NCBI GenBank assembly: GCA_021817185.1
Contig: JAKAVU010000174.1
Coordinates: forward strand, 1-5,032
Reading direction: 5' to 3'
DNA length: 5,032 bases
Source of the DNA: a bacterium
Lineage (GTDB): Bacteria; Chloroflexota; Dormibacteria; UBA8260; Bog-877
Shown piece by piece: positions 1-4,847 of the stretch. Under the pieces are notes generated by a model. It saw only the letters and a list, made by a program, of their open reading frames with translations, searched no databases and had not been told where the DNA came from. A program made the translations under genes and the position numbers. Each line of letters opens with the position of its first letter. Position 1 is the first letter of the stretch.

Positions 1-1
1 C

Positions 2-196
2 GATCTCGTGGTGGTGGCGACGCCGGTGGCGGCCCCATCAGCCGTGGCCGATCTGCGGGCGAAGGCCGATGAGATCGTCTGCCTGCTGACCCCGGAACCG
101 TTCGTCGCAGTCGGGGTCCACTATCGCGACTTCCGCCCCACCAGTGACCAGTTGGTGGTGTCGCTGATCGGGTCACGTCGCCCAGGTCACCTGTGA
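2..196 (+). CDS. Phosphoribosyltransferase domain protein, C-terminal fragment (5' end outside window)
   Basis: The frame is open from the first bases of the window and stops at TGA 194-196, giving the last 64 residues of a longer protein. The segment resembles the C-terminal third of actinobacterial PRTase-fold proteins (Pribosyltran family): a hydrophobic strand DLVVVATPVAAP, a helix with A-D-L-R, then the strand DEIVCLLTPEPFVAVG followed by HYRDFRPTSD. The last two blocks are typical of uncharacterised PRTases in this phylum, which are sometimes fused to a dienelactone-hydrolase-like domain. The PRPP-binding loop would lie upstream and cannot be seen, so catalytic competence and any fusion cannot be judged. 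Family knowledge suggests PRPP-dependent transfer with an unknown acceptor. The GTG at position 8 is an internal valine codon, not a credible start, because the homologous strand begins before it. Confidence 0.8.
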   Translation, partial: DLVVVATPVAAPSAVADLRAKADEIVCLLTPEPFVAVGVHYRDFRPTSDQLVVSLIGSRRPGHL

Positions 197-286
197 TCGG
201 TCCTCGCCGCTGTAAGCCGGCTTGCCGAGCCGATCGCGAGGTGTAGCACCGGAAGTCGGACCCAGGGACCAGAACGTCCGGAACCC

Positions 287-301
287 AGTGGCCGAGCCAC
301 T
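287..301 (+). terminator. Possible terminator hairpin downstream of the phosphoribosyltransferase gene
   Basis: A perfect 6-bp stem AGTGGC/GCCACT with a CGA triloop lies about 90 nt after the stop at 196. It is followed only by a weak T-containing stretch (TTCGGATT). High-GC bacteria often have terminators without a T tract, but the stem is short and the distance long, so this is weak. Confidence 0.25.
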
Positions 302-460
302 TCGGATTGCCGGGATGAGACTGCGCCTGCCGTCCTGTACCGGGGCCGCCGCGGCGCAGGGGATGGCAGAATGGAATGTGAATCTCAGGACGTGACCGGG
401 CCAGACGATCCCCGGCCCCGCCATCTGACCACAGCGGCAGCTCATCGCCGCCAACACCTT

Positions 461-464
461 GGAG
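461..464 (+). promoter_or_regulatory. Ribosome binding site GGAG that favours the TTG start at 470
   Basis: GGAG at 461-464 is 5 nt from TTG 470. The competing upstream ATG at 371 also has a purine run (AGGGGA, 358-363, 7 nt spacing), so the site alone does not decide. The 205-residue product from 470 matches the family's usual length, which tips the choice. Confidence 0.5.
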
Positions 465-469
465 AAATC

Positions 470-1087
470 TTGGAGCAGATCAACTTCCACTTTGATCCCG
501 TCTGTCCGTGGGCTTGGCTGACATCGCGCTGGGCGGCACGGCTGGAGGAGCTAGGAGAGATTTCGCTGGATTGGCGCTTCTTCTCACTCGGGATCGTCCA
601 TCTGGAACCAGGCGAGGAGGCCGATTTGGCCCCGGTCGGCTACAGCGGCCAGGCGCTCCAGATGCTCTCTTTGGCTCGCCGACAGGGGGGCAAGGAGCTG
701 GTCGGGAAGCTTTACTCCGAGCTGGGGCGCCTGCTGCATCACGAGGGCGAGCGCCTCACCGAGGACCGGGCCGCAGCGGTGCTCGAACGGGCGATGGAGG
801 CGGCCGGCATGGAGCCGTCTGATCGAGCACGGTATGCGGGAGACCGTGAACTCTGGCAAGCCGTCGTCGCGGATCATAGAGCGGCGGTCGCCAGCTGCGA
901 GGCTTTCGGGGTGCCCACCCTGATCCTCGACGGGGGCCGCGGGCCCGGCGCGTTCGGACCCGTGATCACCGAGGTGCCCGATGATGACGAGGCGGTGGAG
1001 CTGCTGCGCGATGTGGTGCGGATGGTGAGGAGGCCGTACCTGTTCGAGCTGAAGCGCGAGCGCGAGGGACATCCCCCTCAGCTCTGA
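470..1087 (+). CDS. DsbA-family oxidoreductase, mycothiol-dependent nitroreductase (Rv2466c)-like, with CPWA active site
   Basis: This is a thioredoxin-fold protein of the DsbA/HCCA-isomerase group, closest by eye to the actinobacterial Rv2466c family. Counted from TTG 470 it has 205 residues; Rv2466c has about 207. Strand 1 plus active site reads NFHFDPVCPWAWLTSRW, with Cys12-Pro-Trp-Ala15. The alpha-helical insert spans about residues 50-140. The cis-proline strand GVPTLIL has Pro149, then FGPVI, and the end FELKRER is typical of the family. There is no signal peptide, so it should be cytoplasmic. Rv2466c has CPWC and uses mycothiol to reduce its substrates. Here the second cysteine is alanine, so only Cys12 is left at the site, and a monothiol, mycothiol-linked or non-redox role is my inference. 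The only other cysteine visible is Cys143. An ATG at 371 would give 238 residues, with an extension that looks non-coding. DUF4395 follows after 75 nt on the same strand. Confidence 0.88.
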   Translation: MEQINFHFDPVCPWAWLTSRWAARLEELGEISLDWRFFSLGIVHLEPGEEADLAPVGYSGQALQMLSLARRQGGKELVGKLYSELGRLLHHEGERLTEDRAAAVLERAMEAAGMEPSDRARYAGDRELWQAVVADHRAAVASCEAFGVPTLILDGGRGPGAFGPVITEVPDDDEAVELLRDVVRMVRRPYLFELKREREGHPPQL

Positions 1088-1096
1088 GCTCGACCA

Positions 1097-1133
1097 TCGA
1101 CAGCACCGGACAAGTGTGATAGTTTGTCTGGTG
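1097..1133 (+). promoter_or_regulatory. Candidate promoter with overlapping inverted-repeat operator upstream of DUF4395
   Basis: The inverted repeat CACCGGACAA (1104-1113) and TTGTCTGGTG (1124-1133) match at 9 of 10 positions, and the exception is a G-T pair, so the RNA could form a full 10-bp stem. The 10-nt interval holds GATAGT (1118-1123), a good -10 hexamer preceded by TG-T (1115-1117, extended -10). A -35-like TCGACA (1097-1102) lies 15 bp upstream, which is short. Transcription would start near 1130, leaving a leader of about 33 nt with GGAG at 1152-1155 before ATG 1163. The arms are about 20 bp apart centre to centre, two helical turns, as expected for a dimeric repressor. The alternative is a hairpin at the end of the DsbA-like transcript, starting 17 nt after its stop, but no T tract follows. 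Confidence 0.45.
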
Positions 1134-1162
1134 GCAGATTCGACGAGCCCTGGAGTTGTCGC

Positions 1163-1657
1163 ATGTTCGACCGCTGGCCCACCTTCCCCAACCCGGTCAA
1201 TGACGTAGCGAGCCGCGTGGTGGCGGCCGGAGTGCTTGCCCTGGCCCTCACCGCGATCATCGGCCAGCTGCCGTGGCTGAGCGCGGTTCTCGCCTATGGC
1301 TTTTTGGCGCGGGTCACCAGCGGACCGACCTTCAGCCCACTCGGCCAGATCGCGACCCGCCTGGTCGCGCCCCGGGTCACCTCCTCGCCGCGGCTCGTCC
1401 CCGGGCCTCCGAAGCGCTTTGCTCAGGGGATCGGGGCAACACTGACTGTGCTCGCGACCCTCCTCTACTTTGGCTGGCACCTGGAGGTGGCCACGTACAC
1501 CGTGCTCGGGGTGCTGGCACTGGCGGCCGGTCTCGAGGCGGGACTGGGCCTGTGTATCGGCTGCCGCCTCTTCGCGGCGCTGATGAGCGCCGGATTCATC
1601 CCCCCGCAGGTGTGCGAGGCCTGCGCCAATCTGGGCGCCCAGCGCCCGCCTGCCTGA
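1163..1657 (+). CDS. DUF4395 family integral membrane protein with two CxxC motifs
   Basis: The product has 164 residues. The family signature is clear: FPNPVNDVASRVVA near the N-terminus (residues 8-21), the loop SPLGQIATRLVAPR (58-71), LVPGPPKRFAQGIG (78-91), then C131-I-G-C134 at the end of the last hydrophobic stretch and C151-E-A-C154 near the C-terminus. About four hydrophobic segments are visible (roughly 18-34, 36-51, 88-104, 108-130). The start ATG 1163 has GGAG at 1152-1155 with 7-nt spacing; the in-frame TTG at 1124 lies within an inverted repeat and is unlikely. The biochemical function of DUF4395 is not known to me. Members often sit near thioredoxin-like or sulfurtransferase genes, and the upstream neighbour here is a thioredoxin-fold protein. 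The paired cysteines make a membrane thiol-redox or metal-binding role plausible, as inference. The gene may be co-transcribed with the DsbA-like gene or use its own promoter. Confidence 0.92.
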   Translation: MFDRWPTFPNPVNDVASRVVAAGVLALALTAIIGQLPWLSAVLAYGFLARVTSGPTFSPLGQIATRLVAPRVTSSPRLVPGPPKRFAQGIGATLTVLATLLYFGWHLEVATYTVLGVLALAAGLEAGLGLCIGCRLFAALMSAGFIPPQVCEACANLGAQRPPA

Positions 1658-1935
1658 CCCGGACTAAGCCATCGGCTGCGTGCTCGCTGCCGCCACTGCG
1701 GCCACAGCCCGGATGGTGAACTCGGCGGCATCCGACGACGATAGCCTCTCCCGCGGCGGGGCGAGATGGTGACTGCAGCAGCAATTCGATCCGCCGCCAG
1801 CTGGATGCCGCCGGTCCCAGGCGGCGCCCCTGCAGCTCGGCGTCAGGTAACAGCCGGGAAGAGGGCTGGGACGGATGCGGTCGGTGCCGGCCCGCAGTCC
1901 TCATTCCGCCCGGCACTTGGAGCGCTGAGCCGTCC
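1658..1935. other. Non-coding gap between DUF4395 and the methyltransferase
   Basis: I see no convincing gene. The methyltransferase frame stays open leftward to a TGA at 1717-1719, but contains no ATG, GTG or TTG before 1936. Two hairpins are present: one at 1686-1708 (listed separately) and GCCGCC-GGTCCCA-GGCGGC at 1807-1825. No clear promoter for the methyltransferase was found. Confidence 0.5.
1686..1708 (+). terminator. Possible terminator hairpin after DUF4395
   Basis: The stem GCTGCCGC (1686-1693) pairs with GCGG (1698-1701) and CAGC (1705-1708), with a CACT tetraloop and a 3-nt bulge CCA. It starts 28 nt after the DUF4395 stop. There is no T tract, so the call rests on position and stem strength only. 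Confidence 0.3.
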
Positions 1936-2709
1936 GTGAGCCGCGCGCAAGTCGTCGAGCGACTCAGGCGGGCTGGGTGTGTGTTTCCCGAAGCGGAGGC
2001 GGAGCAACTGCTGCGAAGGGCCCGGGCGGACCTCCAACTCCTGGAGCAGCTGGTATGCCGGCGGGAGAGCGGGGAGCCGCTGGCGTGGATCACGGGCTCG
2101 GTCTCTTTCTGCGGCCTGGACGTGAAGATCGCACCAAACGTCTATGTGCCTCGAGCGCACAGCGAGCCTCTGGCACGCCTTGCGGCCGCACTGCTTCCAC
2201 GGCACGGCCGCGCCATCGACCTCGGCACCGGCAGCGGCGCGGTCGCGATGGTGATGCTGAGGGCGCACCCGCAGGCGGCCGTGATTGGGATCGACCGTGA
2301 TCCGGCGGCCGCCGCATGCGCCCGCAGCAATGGAGTGACCGTCGTCGAAGGGGATATGTTCGGACCGGCCCCCTCCGGCTGGCGCAACCGCGTCGATGTC
2401 ATCACCGCGGTGCTTCCCTACGTGCCCACCCCGGAGATGGCGTACCTCCCCCACGATGTGGCCCAATTCGAGCCGAGGGGCGCACTCGATGGCGGGCCCA
2501 ACGGGCTTCGGCTGGTCGAGGGCGCGTGCGCCGCAGCTCCCACCTGGCTGCGCCCCGGCGGCCACCTGCTCCTGGAGCTCGGTGGAGGTCAGCTCGGCCA
2601 CCTGAGTCCGCTCCTATCGGCTCTCGGCCTTGACGTCGTCGCAACGCTGAGAGACGAGGATCGAGATCTACGCGGTCTGCACGCGGTGTTCAGCCCAACC
2701 ACCTCCTGA
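1936..2709 (+). CDS. PrmC/HemK-related class I SAM-dependent methyltransferase (putative protein N5-glutamine methyltransferase)
   Basis: The product has 257 residues. An N-terminal helical domain (about 1-60) ends in GEPLAWITG (47-54 region), equivalent to the GEP-Y-xG element of PrmC. VPRAHSEPL (71-79) corresponds to the PrmC IPRP-TE element. SAM motif I is DLGTGSG (95-101), and the acidic residue at the end of strand 2 is D120. FEPRGALDGGPNGL (178-191) and LRPGGHLLLELG (205-216) complete the fold. These fit the actinobacterial PrmC-related family, annotated as putative glutamine methyltransferases rather than true PrmC. In PrmC the motif NPPY binds the glutamine side chain; here the aligned segment is VLPY (159-162), so the asparagine is missing and glutamine methylation is doubtful. 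SAM binding looks intact. The GTG start at 1936 has only a distant GGAG (1919-1922, 13 nt), but no other start exists upstream in frame, and the family N-terminus fits. It stands alone, convergent with the transporter gene. Confidence 0.92.
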   Translation: MSRAQVVERLRRAGCVFPEAEAEQLLRRARADLQLLEQLVCRRESGEPLAWITGSVSFCGLDVKIAPNVYVPRAHSEPLARLAAALLPRHGRAIDLGTGSGAVAMVMLRAHPQAAVIGIDRDPAAAACARSNGVTVVEGDMFGPAPSGWRNRVDVITAVLPYVPTPEMAYLPHDVAQFEPRGALDGGPNGLRLVEGACAAAPTWLRPGGHLLLELGGGQLGHLSPLLSALGLDVVATLRDEDRDLRGLHAVFSPTTS

Positions 2710-2722
2710 GCGGTCCCCACAA

Positions 2723-2744
2723 AGCTCCCTCGTCGCTGGGAGTT
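2723..2744 (-). terminator. Hairpin between convergent genes, likely terminator for the transporter
   Basis: AGCTCCC (2723-2729) pairs with GGGAGTT (2738-2744) around an 8-nt loop, a 7-bp stem with one G-T pair. It lies in the 65-nt spacer between the stops of two convergent genes. Read on the minus strand the stem is followed by TTGTG after the final CT, a modest T-rich tail, so it suits the transporter best, though it could serve both directions. Confidence 0.45.
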
Positions 2745-2774
2745 CGGATGGCAAGGGAATCCTGGACCCGGACC

Positions 2775-3755
2775 TCAACCGGCATGGTTGGGCGAGACCG
2801 CAGGCGCTGGGGCGACCACCGCCGCGCCGTCGCGACCGCTCCTGGTCGGTCGAGCCCGTGGCCGGCCCATCGCGACTCCCACCAGCATCACCACCCCGCC
2901 CAGCAGCTGCAGGGGAAGGATGGGCTCACCCACGATCACCAGCGCCGCCACCAGGGCCAGGAACGGCTGGAGGTAGCTGTAGATGGCGGTCCTGGCCGGA
3001 CCGAGGCGGCTGACCCCGGGCAGGTACATCCAGGTGGTCAGCGCCACCGCCCCCAGCGCGCTGTACGCGAGCAACCCCAGCCAACCGACCGTTGGATGAG
3101 GAGGTTGGGCCAACGCCTGGGCGGCCCCGAAGGGCACCAGCATGGCCGCCCCCAGCAGGGATATCAGAGCGGCGAGTGTGAGCGGTGGGAGTCGGCCCAA
3201 CAGGCGGGGCAGAAGCAGCAGGTAGGCCGCCCAGCTGATCGGGTTGCCGAGGGCGACTACGATGCCGAACCAGCTCGACCAGTCGGCGGCCCCGGCCCCG
3301 ACCACCAGGAACAGGCCCGCGAACCCTATCGTCAGCCCGACCCAGACCCGGGCGCGGAAGCGCTGCCGATGACGATATGCGACCCAGAGGGCGACCAACA
3401 GCGGCGTGGTGCCCGAGATCATGGCCACGTTGTCGGCGTTGGTCAAAGCCAGGGACCCGGTGAAGCTCGACTGGTTGATGAGCACCCCGAACAGCGCCAG
3501 CACGGCGACCAGCCGCCATTGCTCGCGCGACAGCCTCGGCAGAGGGCCGTCGATCCAGCGGGCCAGACCGAGCAGGGCCACGCCGCCGACCAGGTACCGG
3601 ATCACCGAGTAGGTCAGGGGGCCGCTCTGGTGCAGCGCCAGTTTCACCGCCACCACATTGACACTCCAGATGGCGGTCGCACCCAGCACCAGCAGGTCGC
3701 CAGACCCGAAGTCCCGGGTGACCGTGCCGGGACGGAACGGATGCTGAGTGCTCAC
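2775..3755 (-). CDS. EamA/DMT-superfamily transporter (10 predicted membrane helices)
   Basis: From GTG at 3755 the product has 326 residues, close to the usual 280-320 plus tails. It is an internal duplication of two five-helix EamA repeats: repeat 1 about residues 20-152 (LLVLGATAIWSVNVVAVKLA, then LALTNADNVAMISGTTPLLVAL) and repeat 2 about 162-296 (GIVVALGNPISWAAYLLL, then ARTAIYSYLQPFLALVAALV with VGEPI). These blocks are characteristic of drug/metabolite exporters of the RhaT/YdcZ-like superfamily. The substrate cannot be told from sequence; efflux of an amino acid or small metabolite is usual for the family. The C-terminal 30 residues are a polar, basic then Ala/Pro-rich tail. The frame is open to GTG 3827, but that extension is Ser/Arg/Pro-rich and lacks a ribosome site. 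A TACCTT hexamer 6 nt before GTG 3755 supports the shorter form. Confidence 0.94.
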   Translation of the reverse strand: MSTQHPFRPGTVTRDFGSGDLLVLGATAIWSVNVVAVKLALHQSGPLTYSVIRYLVGGVALLGLARWIDGPLPRLSREQWRLVAVLALFGVLINQSSFTGSLALTNADNVAMISGTTPLLVALWVAYRHRQRFRARVWVGLTIGFAGLFLVVGAGAADWSSWFGIVVALGNPISWAAYLLLLPRLLGRLPPLTLAALISLLGAAMLVPFGAAQALAQPPHPTVGWLGLLAYSALGAVALTTWMYLPGVSRLGPARTAIYSYLQPFLALVAALVIVGEPILPLQLLGGVVMLVGVAMGRPRARPTRSGRDGAAVVAPAPAVSPNHAG

Positions 3756-3761
3756 ACACTC

Positions 3762-3767
3762 AAGGTA
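3762..3767 (-). promoter_or_regulatory. Candidate -10 box for a leaderless transporter mRNA
   Basis: On the minus strand TACCTT (TAnnnT) is followed by 6 nt (GAGTGT) and then the GTG codon at 3755, so transcription could begin at or next to the start codon. No convincing -35 is present at 17-18 bp. No Shine-Dalgarno precedes this GTG at a normal distance, which fits a leaderless start. Confidence 0.4.
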
Positions 3768-4012
3768 GTGGGACGGAGGGCTGCGCCGGGAAGGTGGGCC
3801 TCGGGAGCCGCTCCCGCCACCCTGCACAAGCCGGCGGGACGGAGAGCGGGCTTAGCTCTCGCGGCAGTCCCGGACCGGTCAAAGACGCATCCCCGGTGCG
3901 CTTCGTCCGGTTGCTGGGGAGGTGATCACGAATCCTGGTCGCGGCGGCGCGCCCGGGCCATGAGCGGCCCTCTGGCGCAGGCATCGGAGCGGGTGCCGTC
4001 GGACCCGGCATC

Positions 4013-4037
4013 CCCCATGAGGGGCGCTTTCAGCCCC
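4013..4037. repeat. Two mutually exclusive hairpins sharing one GGGG arm
   Basis: CCCC (4013-4016) can pair with GGGG (4021-4024) across the loop ATGA. The same GGGGC (4021-4025) can instead pair with GCCCC (4033-4037) across a 7-nt loop. Both are short but GC-only. The mirror structure exists on the minus strand. Confidence 0.4.
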
Positions 4038-4077
4038 GGAGCAAGGGTCTCCCCGAACTTGCCGCGGGCCGAACCCT

Positions 4078-4094
4078 GAGCGGGTAGCCCGCTC
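4078..4094 (-). terminator. Perfect 7-bp triloop hairpin, possible second terminator
   Basis: GAGCGGG (4078-4084), triloop TAG, CCCGCTC (4088-4094): a perfect inverted repeat. On the minus strand it lies about 110 nt beyond the stop of the small membrane protein gene. There is no T tract in either direction. It could be a backup terminator or a processing structure; direction is assigned only from the flanking genes. Confidence 0.35.
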
Positions 4095-4151
4095 TACGAA
4101 TGTGCCGACGATCCCAGCGAGGCAACAGCACCTGGCCATGACCCGTGGTGC

Positions 4152-4175
4152 GCGCTGGTGCGCCGGCGCAAGCGC
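4152..4175 (-). terminator. Strong GC hairpin just downstream of the small membrane protein gene
   Basis: The outer arms GCGCT (4152-4156) and AGCGC (4171-4175) enclose a perfect 12-bp palindrome TGCGCCGGCGCA (4159-4170), with only a 2-nt bulge GG. As RNA it folds into 5 + 4 bp with a CCGG loop. It begins about 28 nt after the stop codon at 4204 on the minus strand. It lacks a T tract, as many high-GC actinobacterial terminators do. Confidence 0.45.
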
Positions 4176-4203
4176 AGTAGTCTGCCCCTGGCCGAGCACA
4201 CGA

Positions 4204-4602
4204 TCAGAGACGGATGCTGTGGAGATCCAGCGCCAACAGCACCAAGACGAAGACGATCACGAACAGGTAGAGCGCCGTCATCGACCAGCGCCGGGGGTCG
4301 TCGGCCCGCCAGAAGGCACGAATCGCCCGGACGTCGAACACGAGGGCGACCGCCGAAAGGAAGACCCCCACCACCGGCCCTGCCCCCGCCAGGGCCCCGA
4401 TCGTGGGCAACAGGAAGGGCATCACCATGTAGGTGAAGATGCAGCGCATCGCCGACAGAGCCAGGGAGAGACTGAAGACCCTCTCGACCTCGGCATCGCT
4501 GGGGCGGGGGTCCGCCTCGGTTATGAAGAGCAACCTGCGCACGGCGCACTCCGCCTGGGTACGATCGCGAACCGAAGTCGGGGCCGCGCCTGTCTGGTCC
4601 AC
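4204..4602 (-). CDS. Small integral membrane protein, family not recognised
   Basis: The product has 132 residues from GTG 4602, or 112 from GTG 4542. About three hydrophobic segments are visible: roughly 44-70 (SLSLALSAMRCIFTYMVMPF...), 74-95 (GAGPVVGVFLSAVALVFDVR) and 108-127 (MTALYLFVIVFVLVLLALDL), with a polar N-terminus and the loop RAFWRADDPRRW between helices 2 and 3. The pattern looks like a conserved actinobacterial membrane protein of unknown function; I cannot assign a role or a named family. Two starts compete. GTG 4542 has GGAG (4549-4552) with a 6-nt spacer. GTG 4602 has no ribosome site but lies 6 nt after a TAGCCT -10 hexamer, fitting a leaderless start. I give the longer form. 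Strongly GC-biased third positions after 4542 support coding. The nearest upstream gene is the divergent lipoprotein. Confidence 0.78.
   Translation of the reverse strand: MDQTGAAPTSVRDRTQAECAVRRLLFITEADPRPSDAEVERVFSLSLALSAMRCIFTYMVMPFLLPTIGALAGAGPVVGVFLSAVALVFDVRAIRAFWRADDPRRWSMTALYLFVIVFVLVLLALDLHSIRL
4549..4552 (-). promoter_or_regulatory. Ribosome binding site for an alternative GTG start at 4542
   Basis: On the minus strand GGAG is 6 nt from GTG 4542, an ideal distance. If used, the membrane protein is 20 residues shorter and begins VRRLLFITEADPRPSD. It could also act as an internal second start on a leaderless transcript. Confidence 0.4.
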
Positions 4603-4608
4603 TCCCAG

Positions 4609-4638
4609 AGGCTACGTCGCCCATCATCACCCTGTCCA
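4609..4638 (-). promoter_or_regulatory. Candidate promoter of the small membrane protein gene
   Basis: On the minus strand TGGACA (4633-4638; 5 of 6 matches to TTGACA) is followed by an 18-bp spacer and TAGCCT (4609-4614; TAnnnT). The hexamer ends 6 nt before GTG 4602, so the transcript would begin at or next to that codon. Both elements and the spacing are good, making this the best sigma-70-type promoter in the window. Confidence 0.55.
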
Positions 4639-4640
4639 GC

Positions 4641-4650
4641 CGAAGCTTCG
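4641..4650. promoter_or_regulatory. Perfect 10-bp palindrome abutting the -35 box
   Basis: CGAAGCTTCG lies 2 bp upstream of the TGGACA hexamer on the minus strand. The position would suit an activator or repressor, but a 10-bp palindrome can arise by chance in a GC-rich window this size, and no regulator gene is nearby. Confidence 0.3.
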
Positions 4651-4820
4651 CGCAGGATCGGACCGGCGGCACACCCGGGTCCAGGCATGCGGGGCGGACT
4701 CTCTGCGTCACTACCACCCGGCCGCGCCGACCGTGTCGAGTTCGCCCGAGAGCCGGCGCGGTAAGGCCGTCCCCACGAGGCTCAAGTTCCAGGGGCCGTT
4801 CTAACGACGCCCGTATCAGG

Positions 4821-4847
4821 GCCAAGCGCGTGATCGCGCGCGCTGGC
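4821..4847 (+). repeat. GC-rich bulged hairpin upstream of the lipoprotein gene
   Basis: GCCA (4821-4824) and GCGCG (4826-4830) pair with CGCGC (4839-4843) and TGGC (4844-4847), a 9-bp stem with a single A bulge and an 8-nt loop. It ends 52 nt before GTG 4900. It could be a leader structure if the promoter is further upstream, or a protein-binding site. Confidence 0.4.

Larger units (their letters stand above)
197..469. other. Non-coding gap with small hairpins between the phosphoribosyltransferase and the DsbA-like gene
   Basis: I see no convincing gene here on either strand. It holds a 10-bp perfect palindrome AAGCCGGCTT (214-223), a triloop hairpin AGTGGC-CGA-GCCACT (287-301) and a 7-bp inverted repeat CTGCGCC/GGCGCAG (321-327 and 353-359, 25-nt loop). 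The codons from ATG 371 to 469 are in frame with the DsbA-like gene, but they have lower third-position GC than the gene body (about 55% against about 73% in the next 44 codons, counted by eye). They also do not resemble the family's N-terminus, so I treat them as leader. No good -35/-10 pair stands out. Confidence 0.5.
3756..4203. other. 448-base stretch without a gene, rich in hairpins
   Basis: This separates two minus-strand genes: it is downstream of the small membrane protein and upstream of the transporter. Frames on both strands are open for up to about 100 codons, but their products are low-complexity Arg/Pro/Gly/Ala-rich and resemble nothing I know. It contains hairpins at 4013-4037, 4078-4094 and 4152-4175 (listed separately) and the candidate -10 box of the transporter. 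I see no tRNA cloverleaf and no riboswitch core that I recognise. Confidence 0.5.

Noticed and set aside
1124..1162. In-frame TTG at 1124 as start of the DUF4395 protein
   Set aside because: It falls inside the inverted repeat at the expected transcription start, whereas ATG 1163 has GGAG at 7 nt and matches the family N-terminus.
584..1480. 298-codon open frame on the minus strand across the DsbA-like and DUF4395 genes
   Set aside because: It is antisense to two recognisable genes, it spans the gap between them, and the product has no family resemblance.
1843..2601. 252-codon open frame on the minus strand opposite the methyltransferase
   Set aside because: The plus strand encodes a complete methyltransferase with ordered motifs; the minus product is Arg/Gly/Ala-rich shadow sequence.
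2748..4079. 443-codon open frame on the plus strand, antisense to the transporter
   Set aside because: It lies opposite a clear EamA gene, and its product is Gln/Arg/Gly/His/Pro-rich low complexity without any fold pattern, the usual shadow of a high-GC membrane gene.
3960..4079. Short plus-strand ORF of 39 codons from ATG 3960
   Set aside because: No ribosome site at a normal distance and a low-complexity product; it is the tail of the long antisense frame and it contains hairpin arms.
4078..4094. tRNA-like stem (GTAGAGCGGG on the minus strand)
   Set aside because: No acceptor stem, anticodon loop or T-loop consensus is found around it at the required distances.
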